Assembly: GCF_965227505.1 (NCBI RefSeq)
Contig: NZ_OZ245757.1
Location: forward strand, 2,108,001 to 2,172,000
DNA from: Pelagibius sp965227505
Lineage (GTDB): Bacteria; Pseudomonadota; Alphaproteobacteria; Kiloniellales; Kiloniellaceae
DNA length: 64,000 bases
Direction of reading: 5' to 3'
The notes beneath the pieces were generated by a model. That model did not search any database. It was not told the DNA's origin and saw only the letters and a list, made by a program, of their open reading frames with translations. Every line of letters starts with the position of its first letter. Position 1 is the first letter of the stretch. Shown here in pieces: positions 32,884 to 40,946 of the stretch. The translations under genes were made by a program, and so were the position numbers.

Positions 32884-32943
32884 GCCTGCTCCCGGCGGCT
32901 CCGAAGCCATCGGGGCCGCCGCCCAAGGCCACGGGAGGCCCGC

Positions 32944-33702
32944 ATGCTGCTGCTTGTCGGGCTCGGCAATCCGGGCCCCCGCTATGCGCAGAACCGGCAC
33001 AACATCGGATTTATGGCGGTGGACGAGATCGTCCGCCGCTACGGCTTTTCGCCCTGGCGCAAGCGCTTCCAGGCGGAGACCGCCGAAGGCCGGATGGCCG
33101 GCGACAAGGTGCTGGCGATGAAGCCGCAGACCTACATGAACGAGTCCGGCCGCGCGGTCGGCGAAGCCCTGCGTTTCTTCAAGCTGGAGCCGGAAGACGT
33201 CATCGTGCTCTATGACGAGATCGACCTGGCGCCCGGCAAGCTGAGGGTCAAATGCGGCGGCGGCAGCGGCGGCCACAACGGCATCCGCAGCCTGGAATCC
33301 CACATCGGCAAGGAGTTCTGGCGCGTGCGCCTGGGCGTCGGTCATCCCGGCGACAAGGAGCGGGTGCATGGCCATGTCCTCAGCGACTTCGCCAAGGCGG
33401 ACCAGCCCTGGCTGGAAAAACTGCTGGACGCCGTGGCGGCGGAGATGCCGACGCTCGCCCGCGGCGATGCGCCCCACTTCATGACCAAGGTGGCCGAGGC
33501 CATCAACCCGCGGCCCCCTAAAAAAGAGCGCCCACCCAAAGAAGAGCGCCCGCCCAAAGAAGAGCACACGGCAGCGCCGCGCCGTGACCCCGCCGAGCCC
33601 CAAGGCCAGAACCCAGACAAGAACCCAGATACGGGCCCAGACACGGGCCGAGACACGGGCCCAGACACGGGCGACAAAACCCCTTCCACAGAGACCGGCT
33701 GA
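32944..33702 (+). CDS. pth: Peptidyl-tRNA hydrolase with long repetitive C-terminal tail
   Basis: The core (about 1-185) is normal: LLVGLGNPGPRY, catalytic His19 in NRHNIGF, KPQTYMNESG, and VLYDEIDLAPGKLRVK with the catalytic Asp. It frees tRNA from prematurely released peptidyl-tRNA. The 252-residue length is unusual because about 65 extra residues follow, made of PPKEER-type 18-bp and PDTGRDTG-type 12-bp coding repeats. Such a tail is not part of the catalytic family and is probably disordered. It lies three bases before ychF. Confidence 0.95.
   Translation: MLLLVGLGNPGPRYAQNRHNIGFMAVDEIVRRYGFSPWRKRFQAETAEGRMAGDKVLAMKPQTYMNESGRAVGEALRFFKLEPEDVIVLYDEIDLAPGKLRVKCGGGSGGHNGIRSLESHIGKEFWRVRLGVGHPGDKERVHGHVLSDFAKADQPWLEKLLDAVAAEMPTLARGDAPHFMTKVAEAINPRPPKKERPPKEERPPKEEHTAAPRRDPAEPQGQNPDKNPDTGPDTGRDTGPDTGDKTPSTETG
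33519..33675 (+). repeat. Coding tandem repeats in the pth tail
   Basis: The first block (33519-33570) has 18-bp units encoding KERPP-type hexapeptides. The second (33610-33675) has 12-bp units such as ACGGGCCCAGAC at 33631 and 33655 with variants between. Confidence 0.8.
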
Positions 33703-33705
33703 CCC

Positions 33706-34803
33706 ATGGGATTCAATTGCGGTATCGTCGGCCTGCCCAACGTCGGCAAGTCGACCCTCTTCAACGCGCTGACCGAGACCGCTGCCGCCGAGGCCGCGAA
33801 CTATCCCTTCTGCACCATCGAGCCCAACGTCGGGCGCGTGCCGGTGCCGGACCCCCGCCTCGACCGCCTGGCGGAGATCGGCAAGTCGGCCAAGGTCATT
33901 CCCACCTACCTGGAGTTCGTCGACATCGCCGGCCTGGTGCGCGGTGCCTCCAAGGGCGAAGGCCTGGGCAATCAGTTTCTCGCCAACATCCGCGAGGTCG
34001 ACGCCATCGTCCATGTGCTGCGCTGCTTCGAAGGCGAGGTCACCCATGTCGACGGCTCGGTCGACCCGATCCGCGACGCCGAGACGGTGGAGACCGAGTT
34101 GCTGCTGGCCGATCTGGAGTCGGCCGAAAAGCAGCGCGACGCCGCCGTAAAGCGGGCCCGTGGCAACGACAAGGAAGCCAAAGAGCGCCTGGCCGTGCTG
34201 GAGCCGGTCATCGCCGCCCTGCAGGACGGCAAGCCGGCCCGCAGCGTCGCCATCACCGACGACCAGCAGCCGGCCTTCCGCCAGCTGCAGCTGCTCACCG
34301 CAAAGCCGGTGCTCTATGCGGCCAACGTGGAAGAGGAAAACGCCGCCACCGGCAACGCCCACTCCAACCGCGTGGCCGAGCGCGCGGCGGCGGAGGGCGG
34401 TGCCTGCGTCGTGGTCTCCGCCGCCATCGAGGCGGAGGTGGCGGCCCTGGAAGACCCGGAGGAGAAGCGCGAGTTCCTGGAGAGCCTCGGCCTGGAGGAA
34501 ACCGGCCTGGCCCGCATCATCCGCGCCGGCTATGAATTGCTCGACCTCGTCACCTTCTTCACCGTCGGCCCGAAGGAAGCGCGCGCCTGGACCGTCAAGC
34601 GCCACAGCCGCGCGCCACAGGCCGCGGGCGTCATCCATACCGACTTCGAGCGCGGCTTCATCCGCGCCGAGACCATCGCCTACGACGACTTCATCGCCTG
34701 TAACGGCGAGCAGGGCGCCAAGGAAGCCGGCAAGATGCGCGCCGAGGGCAAGGACTACGTCGCCGCCGACGGCGACGTCTTTCACTTCCGCTTCAACGTG
34801 TGA
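33706..34803 (+). CDS. ychF: Redox-regulated ATPase YchF
   Basis: The 365-residue Obg-related protein has the P-loop GLPNVGKSTLFNALT, the DIAGLVRGASKGEGLGNQFL switch region and the NVEEEN motif in place of NKxD, the basis for its preference for ATP over GTP. A C-terminal TGS domain ends GKDYVAADGDVFHFRFNV. It binds ribosomes and is linked to oxidative stress. It is the fourth gene of the prs-rplY-pth-ychF block. Confidence 0.97.
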   Translation: MGFNCGIVGLPNVGKSTLFNALTETAAAEAANYPFCTIEPNVGRVPVPDPRLDRLAEIGKSAKVIPTYLEFVDIAGLVRGASKGEGLGNQFLANIREVDAIVHVLRCFEGEVTHVDGSVDPIRDAETVETELLLADLESAEKQRDAAVKRARGNDKEAKERLAVLEPVIAALQDGKPARSVAITDDQQPAFRQLQLLTAKPVLYAANVEEENAATGNAHSNRVAERAAAEGGACVVVSAAIEAEVAALEDPEEKREFLESLGLEETGLARIIRAGYELLDLVTFFTVGPKEARAWTVKRHSRAPQAAGVIHTDFERGFIRAETIAYDDFIACNGEQGAKEAGKMRAEGKDYVAADGDVFHFRFNV

Positions 34804-34876
34804 ACGCCCGATAGGGGATCTGCGACAAAGGTCCGACGCAGGCAGCGATCCTTAAGCCCGTCGAAGGAGCAGAGCG

Positions 34877-35410
34877 TTGGCGATCTACCAGACGAAGCCG
34901 CCGGGCCGGACAAGCCATCTGCAGATGCTGACCCGCTACAAGGCCTGGGCCAACGACCTCATCTTCGGGGCGGTGTCCGCCCTGCCGGCGGCGGAGGTCA
35001 CCAAAGAACGGCAGACCCTCTTCAAGACCATGCTCATGACGCTCAACCACGTCTATGTGGTCGACGACATCTTCAAGGCGCATCTGGAGGGCCACAAGCA
35101 CGGCTACACGGCGAGAAACACCGAGACCGCGCCGGCCCTCGCGGACCTCCGGGAGGCCACGCAGCAGATGGACCGCTGGTACATCGACCTCTCCGATGCC
35201 ATCGGCGAAGATGCGCTTTCAGAAACCGTTGCCTTCACTTTCGTCGACGGCGGCGAGGGCGCCATGACGCGGCAGGAAATCCTGCTGCATGTCGTCAACC
35301 ACGGGACCTATCACCGCGGCTTCGTCAGCGACATGATGTATCAGGTGCCGGCCAAGCCGCCGGCCAACGACCTTCCCGTCTTTCTAAGGGATGTCTGGAA
35401 CAGGACCTGA
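34877..35410 (+). CDS. DinB-family protein
   Basis: The product is 177 residues with the four-helix DinB fold. The three conserved metal-site His are plausible at LMTLNHVYVVDDIF, in the central helix, and in LLHVVNHGTYHRGFVSDMM. It starts with TTG at 34877; GAAGGAG seven bases upstream supports this over a downstream ATG. DinB-like proteins include thiol transferases and stress-induced proteins of unknown role, and the substrate here is not evident. Confidence 0.9.
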   Translation: MAIYQTKPPGRTSHLQMLTRYKAWANDLIFGAVSALPAAEVTKERQTLFKTMLMTLNHVYVVDDIFKAHLEGHKHGYTARNTETAPALADLREATQQMDRWYIDLSDAIGEDALSETVAFTFVDGGEGAMTRQEILLHVVNHGTYHRGFVSDMMYQVPAKPPANDLPVFLRDVWNRT

Positions 35411-35451
35411 CCGGCTTGCAGCGTTGCCGGTGGCCACAATGGGAGAGAGAC

Positions 35452-36117
35452 ATGGGTGAACAGGTTTCATTGACCGCTGCCGACGGCCACGAACTGGCCG
35501 CCTACGTCGCCCGGCCCGAGGGCTCGGCGAAGGGCGGCCTCGTCATCTTGCAGGAGATCTTCGGGGTCAACGCCCATATCCGCGCCGTGGCCGAAGGCTT
35601 CGCAGCCGAGGGTTACATGGCTGTGGCCCCTGCCCTCTTCGACCGCGTCCGCCCGGGCATCGAACTGGGCTACGAGGCCGACGACGTCGCCGAAGGCCGG
35701 GCGTTGCGCCCGCAGGTGTCCTGGGAAGCGACGATGCATGACGTCGCGGCCGCGATGGGTCTTGCGGCAGAAGCGGGCAAGGCCGGCATCATCGGATATT
35801 GCTGGGGCGGCTCCGTCGCCTGGCTGGCCGCCTGCCGCCTCTCGCCCGCAGCCGCCGTCTGCTACTACGGCGGCCACATCCATGAGTTCCGGGACGAGAA
35901 ACCCGCCTGCCCGGTGATGTTCCACTTCGGCGAGGAGGACGCGGGGATTCCGCTGGGCCAGGCCCGCGCGGTCCGCGACGCCCATCCGAACTGCCCCTTC
36001 TTCACCTACCCCGCCGGCCACGGCTTCAACTGCGACCTGCGCGGTTCCTACCACGCCGAGAGCGCCGCCCTGGCGCGGCAGCGCAGTCTGGAATTCCTGG
36101 CGCCGTTATTGGGCTAG
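35452..36117 (+). CDS. Dienelactone hydrolase family protein
   Basis: The 221-residue alpha/beta hydrolase has the nucleophile Cys in IIGYCWGGSVAWLAA, the acid Asp in HFGEEDAGIP and the His in YPAGHGFNCD, matching the Cys-Asp-His triad of dienelactone hydrolases. It acts in the cytosol on a lactone or ester that cannot be named. GGGAGAG precedes the ATG at 35452. Its TAG stop overlaps the convergent FMN-binding gene's stop by four bases (CTAG). Confidence 0.9.
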   Translation: MGEQVSLTAADGHELAAYVARPEGSAKGGLVILQEIFGVNAHIRAVAEGFAAEGYMAVAPALFDRVRPGIELGYEADDVAEGRALRPQVSWEATMHDVAAAMGLAAEAGKAGIIGYCWGGSVAWLAACRLSPAAAVCYYGGHIHEFRDEKPACPVMFHFGEEDAGIPLGQARAVRDAHPNCPFFTYPAGHGFNCDLRGSYHAESAALARQRSLEFLAPLLG

Positions 36118-36722
36118 CTGCCGCTGTCCTTCAGCCGGGCAACTTCCGCTTCCAACTCCGCGATGCGCTGGCGCAGCTTGTCGACGGCCAGCGCGATCAG
36201 GTCCTCGGAGTAGCGCGGCGTGATGTGCTGCGGACAGTTGATGTCCCAGGCGGCGATCTCGAAGAGGATCACCCGCTCCGGCCGGCCTGCGGCGCCCGGG
36301 TCGGCCAGACGGCCGAGCAGGTCCGGATCGTCTTCGATCACGCGGGCGCGGCCCCAGAGCTTCACGCGCTGGCGGCCGGCATAGTCCATCAGGAAGATGT
36401 GCGCCTGCTCGTTTTCCGAGAGGTTGCCCAGGGTGATGTACTGCTTGTTGCCGCCGAAGTCGGCGAAGCCCAGGGTCCTGTCGTCGATCACCTTCAGGAA
36501 GCCCTTGGGTCCGCCGCGGTGCTGGATGTAGGGCTGGCCGGCGGCGCTGGCGGTGGCGAAATAGAAGGAATCCCGCTCGGCGATAAAGGCGGTGAGGTCC
36601 GGCATGACCCGGTCGCGCCAGTCCTGCTTCTCCGCCATGCGGGCATAGCCGGCGCGGGAGCCGCGGCGCGCCTGCTCCGCCTTGACGGCATCGCTGAAAG
36701 CAACGTCGCTGACCCGCTTCAT
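36114..36722 (-). CDS. Pyridoxamine 5'-phosphate oxidase-like FMN-binding protein
   Basis: The 202-residue protein has a split-barrel FMN fold (SFYFATASAAGQPYIQHRGG, LGFADFGGNKQYITLGNLSENE, DYAGRQRVKLWGRARV) and ends in a coiled coil (LRQRIAELEAEVARLK). It belongs to the PNPOx-like group used for varied redox reactions or flavin binding, and is not a confident PdxH. Its start codon lies in the first of five 17-bp repeats, each carrying an ATG, so the true start could be any in-frame one. Confidence 0.88.
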   Translation of the reverse strand: MKRVSDVAFSDAVKAEQARRGSRAGYARMAEKQDWRDRVMPDLTAFIAERDSFYFATASAAGQPYIQHRGGPKGFLKVIDDRTLGFADFGGNKQYITLGNLSENEQAHIFLMDYAGRQRVKLWGRARVIEDDPDLLGRLADPGAAGRPERVILFEIAAWDINCPQHITPRYSEDLIALAVDKLRQRIAELEAEVARLKDSGS

Positions 36723-36801
36723 GATCCGCCCCGCTTCATGATCCGCCCCGTTTCATGGATCGCCCTTCTTCATGGACCGCCCTTCTTCATGGACCGCCCC
36801 G
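36717..36801 (-). repeat. Tandem array, five 17-bp units, each containing a minus-strand ATG
   Basis: Units at 36717, 36734, 36751, 36768 and 36785 follow the pattern CTTCATGGACCGCCCTT. On the minus strand each gives a GGGCGG-type stretch followed by ATGAA. Because 17 is not a multiple of three, the five ATGs fall in all frames. Confidence 0.9.
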
Positions 36802-36945
36802 GCGGCGCGCAGCCCGTGCGGTGGCGAGGCGCTCCAGGCAGTCCGGCGGCGCGCTCATATTGCCGTAGAGTTCATAGCCCTGAAGCAGGCAGACCAGGGC
36901 ATCCACGTCGCTCTCTTGGCTTCGTTTTGGGGTCAGGTCTTGCAT
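36787..36945 (-). CDS. Small protein of unknown function, 52 residues
   Basis: The frame starts MQDLTPKRSQESDVDALVC and continues LLQGYELYGNMSAPPDCLERLATA with a basic end. CAAGGAG lies about 11 bases before the ATG. It sits between the AhpD-like gene (83 bases upstream) and the FMN-binding gene on the same strand, and its end runs into the 17-bp array. I do not recognise a family. The composition looks like a real small protein, but conservation would decide. Confidence 0.5.
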   Translation of the reverse strand: MQDLTPKRSQESDVDALVCLLQGYELYGNMSAPPDCLERLATARAARRRGGP

Positions 36946-37027
36946 TTTTTCTTCTCCTTGAGGCCGGAGCCGGCCGCAGGCGCTGGAGGCGAAGCCTGCG
37001 GCCGGGATCCCGACCCGGCGGCCGGCC

Positions 37028-37582
37028 TCAGGCGGCGGCGCTGGCGGCCTCGGTCGATACCTTGGGGAAATCGATCTCGGTCTCCGCCACATGGTTCACG
37101 TAGTTGGTCAGCAGGTTCAAGGCCACGGTGACCACGATCTCGACAGCTGCGGCGTCATCATGACCCGCCTGCTTGAGGGCGGCCAGATCCTCGTCGCCGA
37201 CCAACCCGCGCTTGCGGGTCACCGCCGCGGCGAAGTCCAGGGCCGCAGCCAGCTTGGCATCGCCCGAGCGGCCGGCCAGGTTTTCGGCCAGTTCCTCGCT
37301 GCCAATGCCGAGGCTGCCGCCGATGGCGGTGTGGGCGGAAGCGCAGTAGTCGCAGCCGTTCACGCCGGCCACGGTCAGCGCGATGGACTCCCGGGTCTTG
37401 GCGTCCAGACCGGCCCCGCCCAACGCCTGGCTGAAGCCAAGATAGGCCTCCAGAGCCGCCGGCGACGCCCCGAGGGTGCGCAGCAGATTGGGCACCACGC
37501 CCAATTTCTTTTCGACGGCCTCGAAGAGGGTCTTGGTCTTGCCCTCGGCGGCGGCGGGATCAACAGGTGCTATGCGTGCCAT
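37028..37582 (-). CDS. Carboxymuconolactone decarboxylase/AhpD-like protein
   Basis: The 184-residue alpha-helical protein has the AhpD redox motif CDYCASAHTAIG near residue 77, with the CxxC pair and following His expected for peroxidase or thiol-oxidase activity. Such proteins reduce peroxides in the cytosol with a thiol partner. AAGGAG precedes the ATG at 37582. It is divergent from a TetR gene, and a TetR-like dyad about 158 bases upstream matches one at the TetR start, so it is the likely regulated target. Confidence 0.9.
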   Translation of the reverse strand: MARIAPVDPAAAEGKTKTLFEAVEKKLGVVPNLLRTLGASPAALEAYLGFSQALGGAGLDAKTRESIALTVAGVNGCDYCASAHTAIGGSLGIGSEELAENLAGRSGDAKLAAALDFAAAVTRKRGLVGDEDLAALKQAGHDDAAAVEIVVTVALNLLTNYVNHVAETEIDFPKVSTEAASAAA

Positions 37583-37739
37583 GGTCCTTGCTCCTTTCGG
37601 CCCGGCTCGGCGGCCCCGGACGGGGGGCCGGACCGGGCGTTCGGTGGTGCCGCCGCGCGGGCCTTGCGCCGGCGGGGCGGCTGTCATCACGGGTGTTTCG
37701 TTTCGAGACCGCCGCGAAACGCTGCGGTCCTTCACAAAT

Positions 37740-37753
37740 AGACAGACCTGTCT
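37740..37753. promoter_or_regulatory. TetR-type operator 1
   Basis: AGACAGACCTGTCT, identical to 37872-37885. It is on the AhpD-like gene's side of the divergent region. Confidence 0.75.
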
Positions 37754-37871
37754 GTATATCAAGATGGCGAATCTTCACAGACGCGTGAGAAATACCGGGC
37801 CTCAACAAGAGGAATTTACTCTTAATTGCCAACCGATCTGCCTTGACCCGCTGCGCGCACCCACAATATCC

Positions 37872-37885
37872 AGACAGACCTGTCT
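37872..37885. promoter_or_regulatory. TetR-type operator 2
   Basis: AGACAGACCTGTCT, 19 bases upstream of the tetR-type start codon, as expected for autorepression. Confidence 0.75.
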
Positions 37886-37904
37886 AACCGTATCGGGTAT
37901 CCTG

Positions 37905-38483
37905 ATGGCCACCAGCAGACGCGAGCATCTGATCGACACCGCGACCCGGCTGTTTTCCCAGCACGGCTTTCGCGCCACCGGGATCGACACCATCCTGGCC
38001 GCGGCCGGGGTCGCCAAGATGACGCTCTACAACCACTTCAAGTCCAAGGACGAGCTGATCCTGGCCTCCCTGAGGCGCGCCGACGAGCAGACAAGGGCGC
38101 AGCTCGCCCGGGAAATCGCGGCGCATCGCGGCACCGCCCGCGAACGCCTGCTGGCGGTTTTCGAGGATCTGGCCCGCTGGGTTGAGGAACCGGCCTTCAA
38201 CGGCTGCCTTTTCACCAAGGCGGCCGCCGACTACCCCGATGCCCGCGACCCCATCCACGCCCTGGCGGCCGAACACAAGCGGCTGCTGCGCGCCTTCCTG
38301 GAAGGTCTTGCGCGGGAAACAGGCGCGGCGGACCCCGCGGCCCTGGCCTGGCAACTGCAGCTGCTGTTCGACGGCGCGACGGTCCAGGCACAGGTCTGCG
38401 GCGACAGCGGCGCGGCCACCCAGGCGCTGAAGGCGGCGGAAACGCTGATCGACGCGGCCGTGCCCTCTGCCGCCGTTGTTTGA
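37905..38483 (+). CDS. TetR/AcrR family transcriptional regulator
   Basis: The 192-residue regulator has the helix-turn-helix GFRATGIDTILAAAGVAKMTLYNHFKSK and a C-terminal ligand domain. NGCLFTKAAADYPD and the following segment fit the subgroup with a conserved Cys (like TetR_C in LmrA/YxaF-type proteins). Two identical dyads lie upstream, one at its own start and one towards the divergent AhpD-like gene. It probably represses both. The inducer is unknown. Confidence 0.92.
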   Translation: MATSRREHLIDTATRLFSQHGFRATGIDTILAAAGVAKMTLYNHFKSKDELILASLRRADEQTRAQLAREIAAHRGTARERLLAVFEDLARWVEEPAFNGCLFTKAAADYPDARDPIHALAAEHKRLLRAFLEGLARETGAADPAALAWQLQLLFDGATVQAQVCGDSGAATQALKAAETLIDAAVPSAAVV

Positions 38484-38571
38484 AAAGCGGGATCTGAAGA
38501 ACGGGTCTGCCGCGCGCGTGGTGCGGGTCCCGGCAGAGCCGACGCTGCGGACCGTGGCCGGAGGCGCCGGA

Positions 38572-38588
38572 GGGCTTTTTCAAAGCCC
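38572..38588 (+). terminator. Weak hairpin downstream of the tetR-type gene
   Basis: GGGCTTT, TTC, AAAGCCC, about 90 bases after the stop. No T-run follows, so the terminator call is tentative. The rest of 38484-38774 shows no gene. Confidence 0.3.
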
Positions 38589-38774
38589 AGAGGAGCCTTG
38601 GCCGGGCCTGGTCCGCAGCGTAAACGCGCCGGGCCTACGGTTGCCGGGCCCATGGATATTGGCGCCCAAACTGCGGTTGATAGAGCGGCGATTGATCGGA
38701 GTCATCGATGATCGCGCCCCCCCATCCCGGAGGGACGGCTTGCCAAGAAAGCGGCACACGCCCATCTTTGGCAG

Positions 38775-39389
38775 ATGGCGCGTCACGCCATCCTTCTGGT
38801 CGCCGCCGTCCTGCTGTCCGCCTGTGCGGGCCCGCAGCCCAGCCTCTATGCCCCCAAGGAAAGCCGTGACGGCTATACCGACGAAACCCTGCCCAAGGGG
38901 CTCTACCGGGTTTCCTTTCAGGGCAACCGCGTCACCGCACGCGAGCAGGCGGAAGCCTATGCCCTGTTCCGCGCCGCGGAACTGACCCTGGAACTGGAGG
39001 CCGAGGCCTTCGTCGTGCACGACACGCTGGTCGAACAGCTGACCACGGTGACCCGGGACTGGAGCCACGATCCCTGGGCCTACTCCGGCTTTTCACGGCG
39101 CTACCGCTATTACAGCTATCGTCCGTTGACGCCGATCGAGCGGGAATCAACCACCTACCGCGCCGTCCTGACCATCGAGCCCTATTCCGGCGCGCCGCCC
39201 GAAGGCGGCAAGCGCCACGACGCCCGCGCCGTGGTGGAACGCCTGGCCGACCGGATCGTCCGCCCGCCCACCGAGAACGCCGACCGGACCGAAGGTCCCC
39301 AACCGTCAGGGCCGGAGGCCCCTAAGAAGACACAGCCCGCCGGCCCGGGGAACACGAGCGTGAACACAAGCGGGAACACAAGGATGTGA
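38775..39389 (+). CDS. CC0125/CC1285-type lipoprotein
   Basis: The 204-residue lipoprotein has a signal peptide with lipobox LLSAC (Cys17). The body carries the family stretch GLYRVSFQGNRVTAREQAEAY with LFRAAELTLE. It would be anchored to the inner or outer membrane after processing by Lgt (encoded at 26.7 kb). The last residues are three 12-bp coding repeats (NTSV, NTSG, NTRM). Function is unknown. Confidence 0.85.
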   Translation: MARHAILLVAAVLLSACAGPQPSLYAPKESRDGYTDETLPKGLYRVSFQGNRVTAREQAEAYALFRAAELTLELEAEAFVVHDTLVEQLTTVTRDWSHDPWAYSGFSRRYRYYSYRPLTPIERESTTYRAVLTIEPYSGAPPEGGKRHDARAVVERLADRIVRPPTENADRTEGPQPSGPEAPKKTQPAGPGNTSVNTSGNTRM

Positions 39390-39477
39390 CCCCCCGGGCT
39401 GTCTTCAGCGGGCTACCTTGCCGCCCGAACGATGAATCACAGACCCCATTCCGCCGATCAACGAGGGAGCCTCTTCC

Positions 39478-39960
39478 GTGTCCAAGCTGCATGCGCTCTG
39501 CCTTGCCCTGACCCTGCTCGCCACCACCTTCGCTTTTGCCAGCTCCGGAACAGCCGCCTCTGGCGCGGCGGCAGAGGGAACCGTGGTGAAGAAAAGCAAC
39601 CACTCGGTTGCCGCGACCATCGACCGGCTGGAGGCGATCCTTAAGGAAAAGGGGCTGACGATCTTCGCCAGGGTCGACCATCAGGCCGGCGCCCAGAAGG
39701 CCGGGCTGGAACTGAGGCCGACGATGCTGCTGGTCTTCGGCAATCCCAAGCTGGGCACCCCGCTGATGCAGAGCGGCCAGACCATCGGCCTGGACCTGCC
39801 GCAGAAGGCCCTCGCCTACGAGGATGCCGCCGGCGATGTCTACCTCGCCTACAACGATCCGGCCTACCTCGCCGGGCGTCACGCCATCGCTGACCGGGAT
39901 GAGGTCTTCAAGCGGATCAGCGGCGCCCTCGGCAACTTCACCGACGCTGCAGTCAAATAG
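39478..39960 (+). CDS. Secreted DUF302 domain protein
   Basis: The 160-residue protein has a signal peptide (about 1-27, LALTLLATTFAFASSGTAAS) and one DUF302 domain: VAATIDRLEAILKEKGLTIFARVDH, then LVFGNPKLGTPLM and LPQKALAYED. It starts with GTG at 39478 after GAGGGAG. It would act in the periplasm. Binding of small thiols or sulfur species has been suggested for some relatives; nothing here confirms it. Confidence 0.9.
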   Translation: MSKLHALCLALTLLATTFAFASSGTAASGAAAEGTVVKKSNHSVAATIDRLEAILKEKGLTIFARVDHQAGAQKAGLELRPTMLLVFGNPKLGTPLMQSGQTIGLDLPQKALAYEDAAGDVYLAYNDPAYLAGRHAIADRDEVFKRISGALGNFTDAAVK

Positions 39961-39978
39961 AGCCGTTCAGCAGGGCCT

Positions 39979-40866
39979 TCAAACTGGCTCCGCGAACTCC
40001 AGCAACACTCCGCAGGCAACATGGGGCGGCAGGCGCAGCACCTGCTTGCCGTCCCAGTGGACCGGCAGGCCGGCGCGTTCGAGCACCGTTGCCGTGCGCG
40101 CCAGGTCGTCGACCGCAATGCGCAGGGCCGCCAGCCAGGGCGTCGGCAGCCGCGGAGCGCCGGCCAGCCCGGGGTGCAGCAGCGCCAGCATGTCCGGCGT
40201 GGTAAAGCGCAGCCAGGTTCCCAGGCAGTCCACCTCCACCACGCCGTCGCCGGCGCGCACCCGGTCGAAGCCGAAGAGCTCGGCATAGGGAATGGCCAGG
40301 GCCGAGGGGTCCTTCACCACCGAGGTCATGGCGATCAGGCCGGTGGCGCCGTTGGCGTGCTCGGTCCAGCCGTTCTGCCAGACCAGTTCCGGCGTCAGAT
40401 GCTGACAGACGAAGGCCGAGGTGCCCGGGGTCGCCTCCGGCGGCAGATGCAGCAGCTTGAAGCGCGGCCAGACCTCGCCGTCGGGGTCCTCCAGAATGCG
40501 CTTCAGATCGCGCATGTCGCCGGGCTGAATCCCGGCCCGGCTGAGCGCGCGGGCGGCAAGGGAAACGTCGTCGCTGGCGAAGGCCAGCCCCAGCAGCCCT
40601 TCGCGGGATTCCAGGAAGCGGTTCAGGTTGTTGGTGAACTGGCTGGGGTCGATGATGCCCAGCAGCTCGATGTAGTCGTCGCGGAACATCACGCAGTAGT
40701 TGGCGGTGCCCCAGCCGATATGGCGGCCGCGCGGCGACAGCGTGAACCCCAGGCGCTGATAGGCATCGTGCGCCGCTTCCAGGCCGCGCACGCCGACCAG
40801 AACATGATCGATCCCGCGGATCGGCCGGGCCGCCTCAACGCCCCGGTCAGTGACCACCAGCTTCAT
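39979..40866 (-). CDS. VOC (glyoxalase-like) family protein
   Basis: The 295-residue protein has two vicinal-oxygen-chelate modules. The first opens RGIDHVLVGVRGLEAAHDAYQRLGF; the second is near ALAIPYAELFGFDRVRAGDG. The pattern fits the glyoxalase_3 type. Metal-dependent ring cleavage or isomerase chemistry is possible, but substrate and metal are not determined. It is convergent with the DUF302 gene and precedes mtnP's end on the same strand. Confidence 0.87.
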   Translation of the reverse strand: MKLVVTDRGVEAARPIRGIDHVLVGVRGLEAAHDAYQRLGFTLSPRGRHIGWGTANYCVMFRDDYIELLGIIDPSQFTNNLNRFLESREGLLGLAFASDDVSLAARALSRAGIQPGDMRDLKRILEDPDGEVWPRFKLLHLPPEATPGTSAFVCQHLTPELVWQNGWTEHANGATGLIAMTSVVKDPSALAIPYAELFGFDRVRAGDGVVEVDCLGTWLRFTTPDMLALLHPGLAGAPRLPTPWLAALRIAVDDLARTATVLERAGLPVHWDGKQVLRLPPHVACGVLLEFAEPV

Positions 40867-40946
40867 CGGCTCTGCGCCCTCCCTTCAGACAGGTCCGTCG
40901 AGCCGCCCCGATTCGGCTTTCCTATTCTAGCGGCTCCGTCCTGCCG

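Noticed and set aside
32095..34785. Minus-strand frame of almost 900 codons opposite rplY, pth and ychF
   Set aside because: The three plus-strand genes are unmistakable. The antisense frame is a by-product of GC-rich codon use.
36114..36722. PdxH, the true pyridoxamine phosphate oxidase
   Set aside because: The split-barrel fold is present but the sequence belongs to the broader FMN-binding group, with a C-terminal coiled coil not typical of PdxH.
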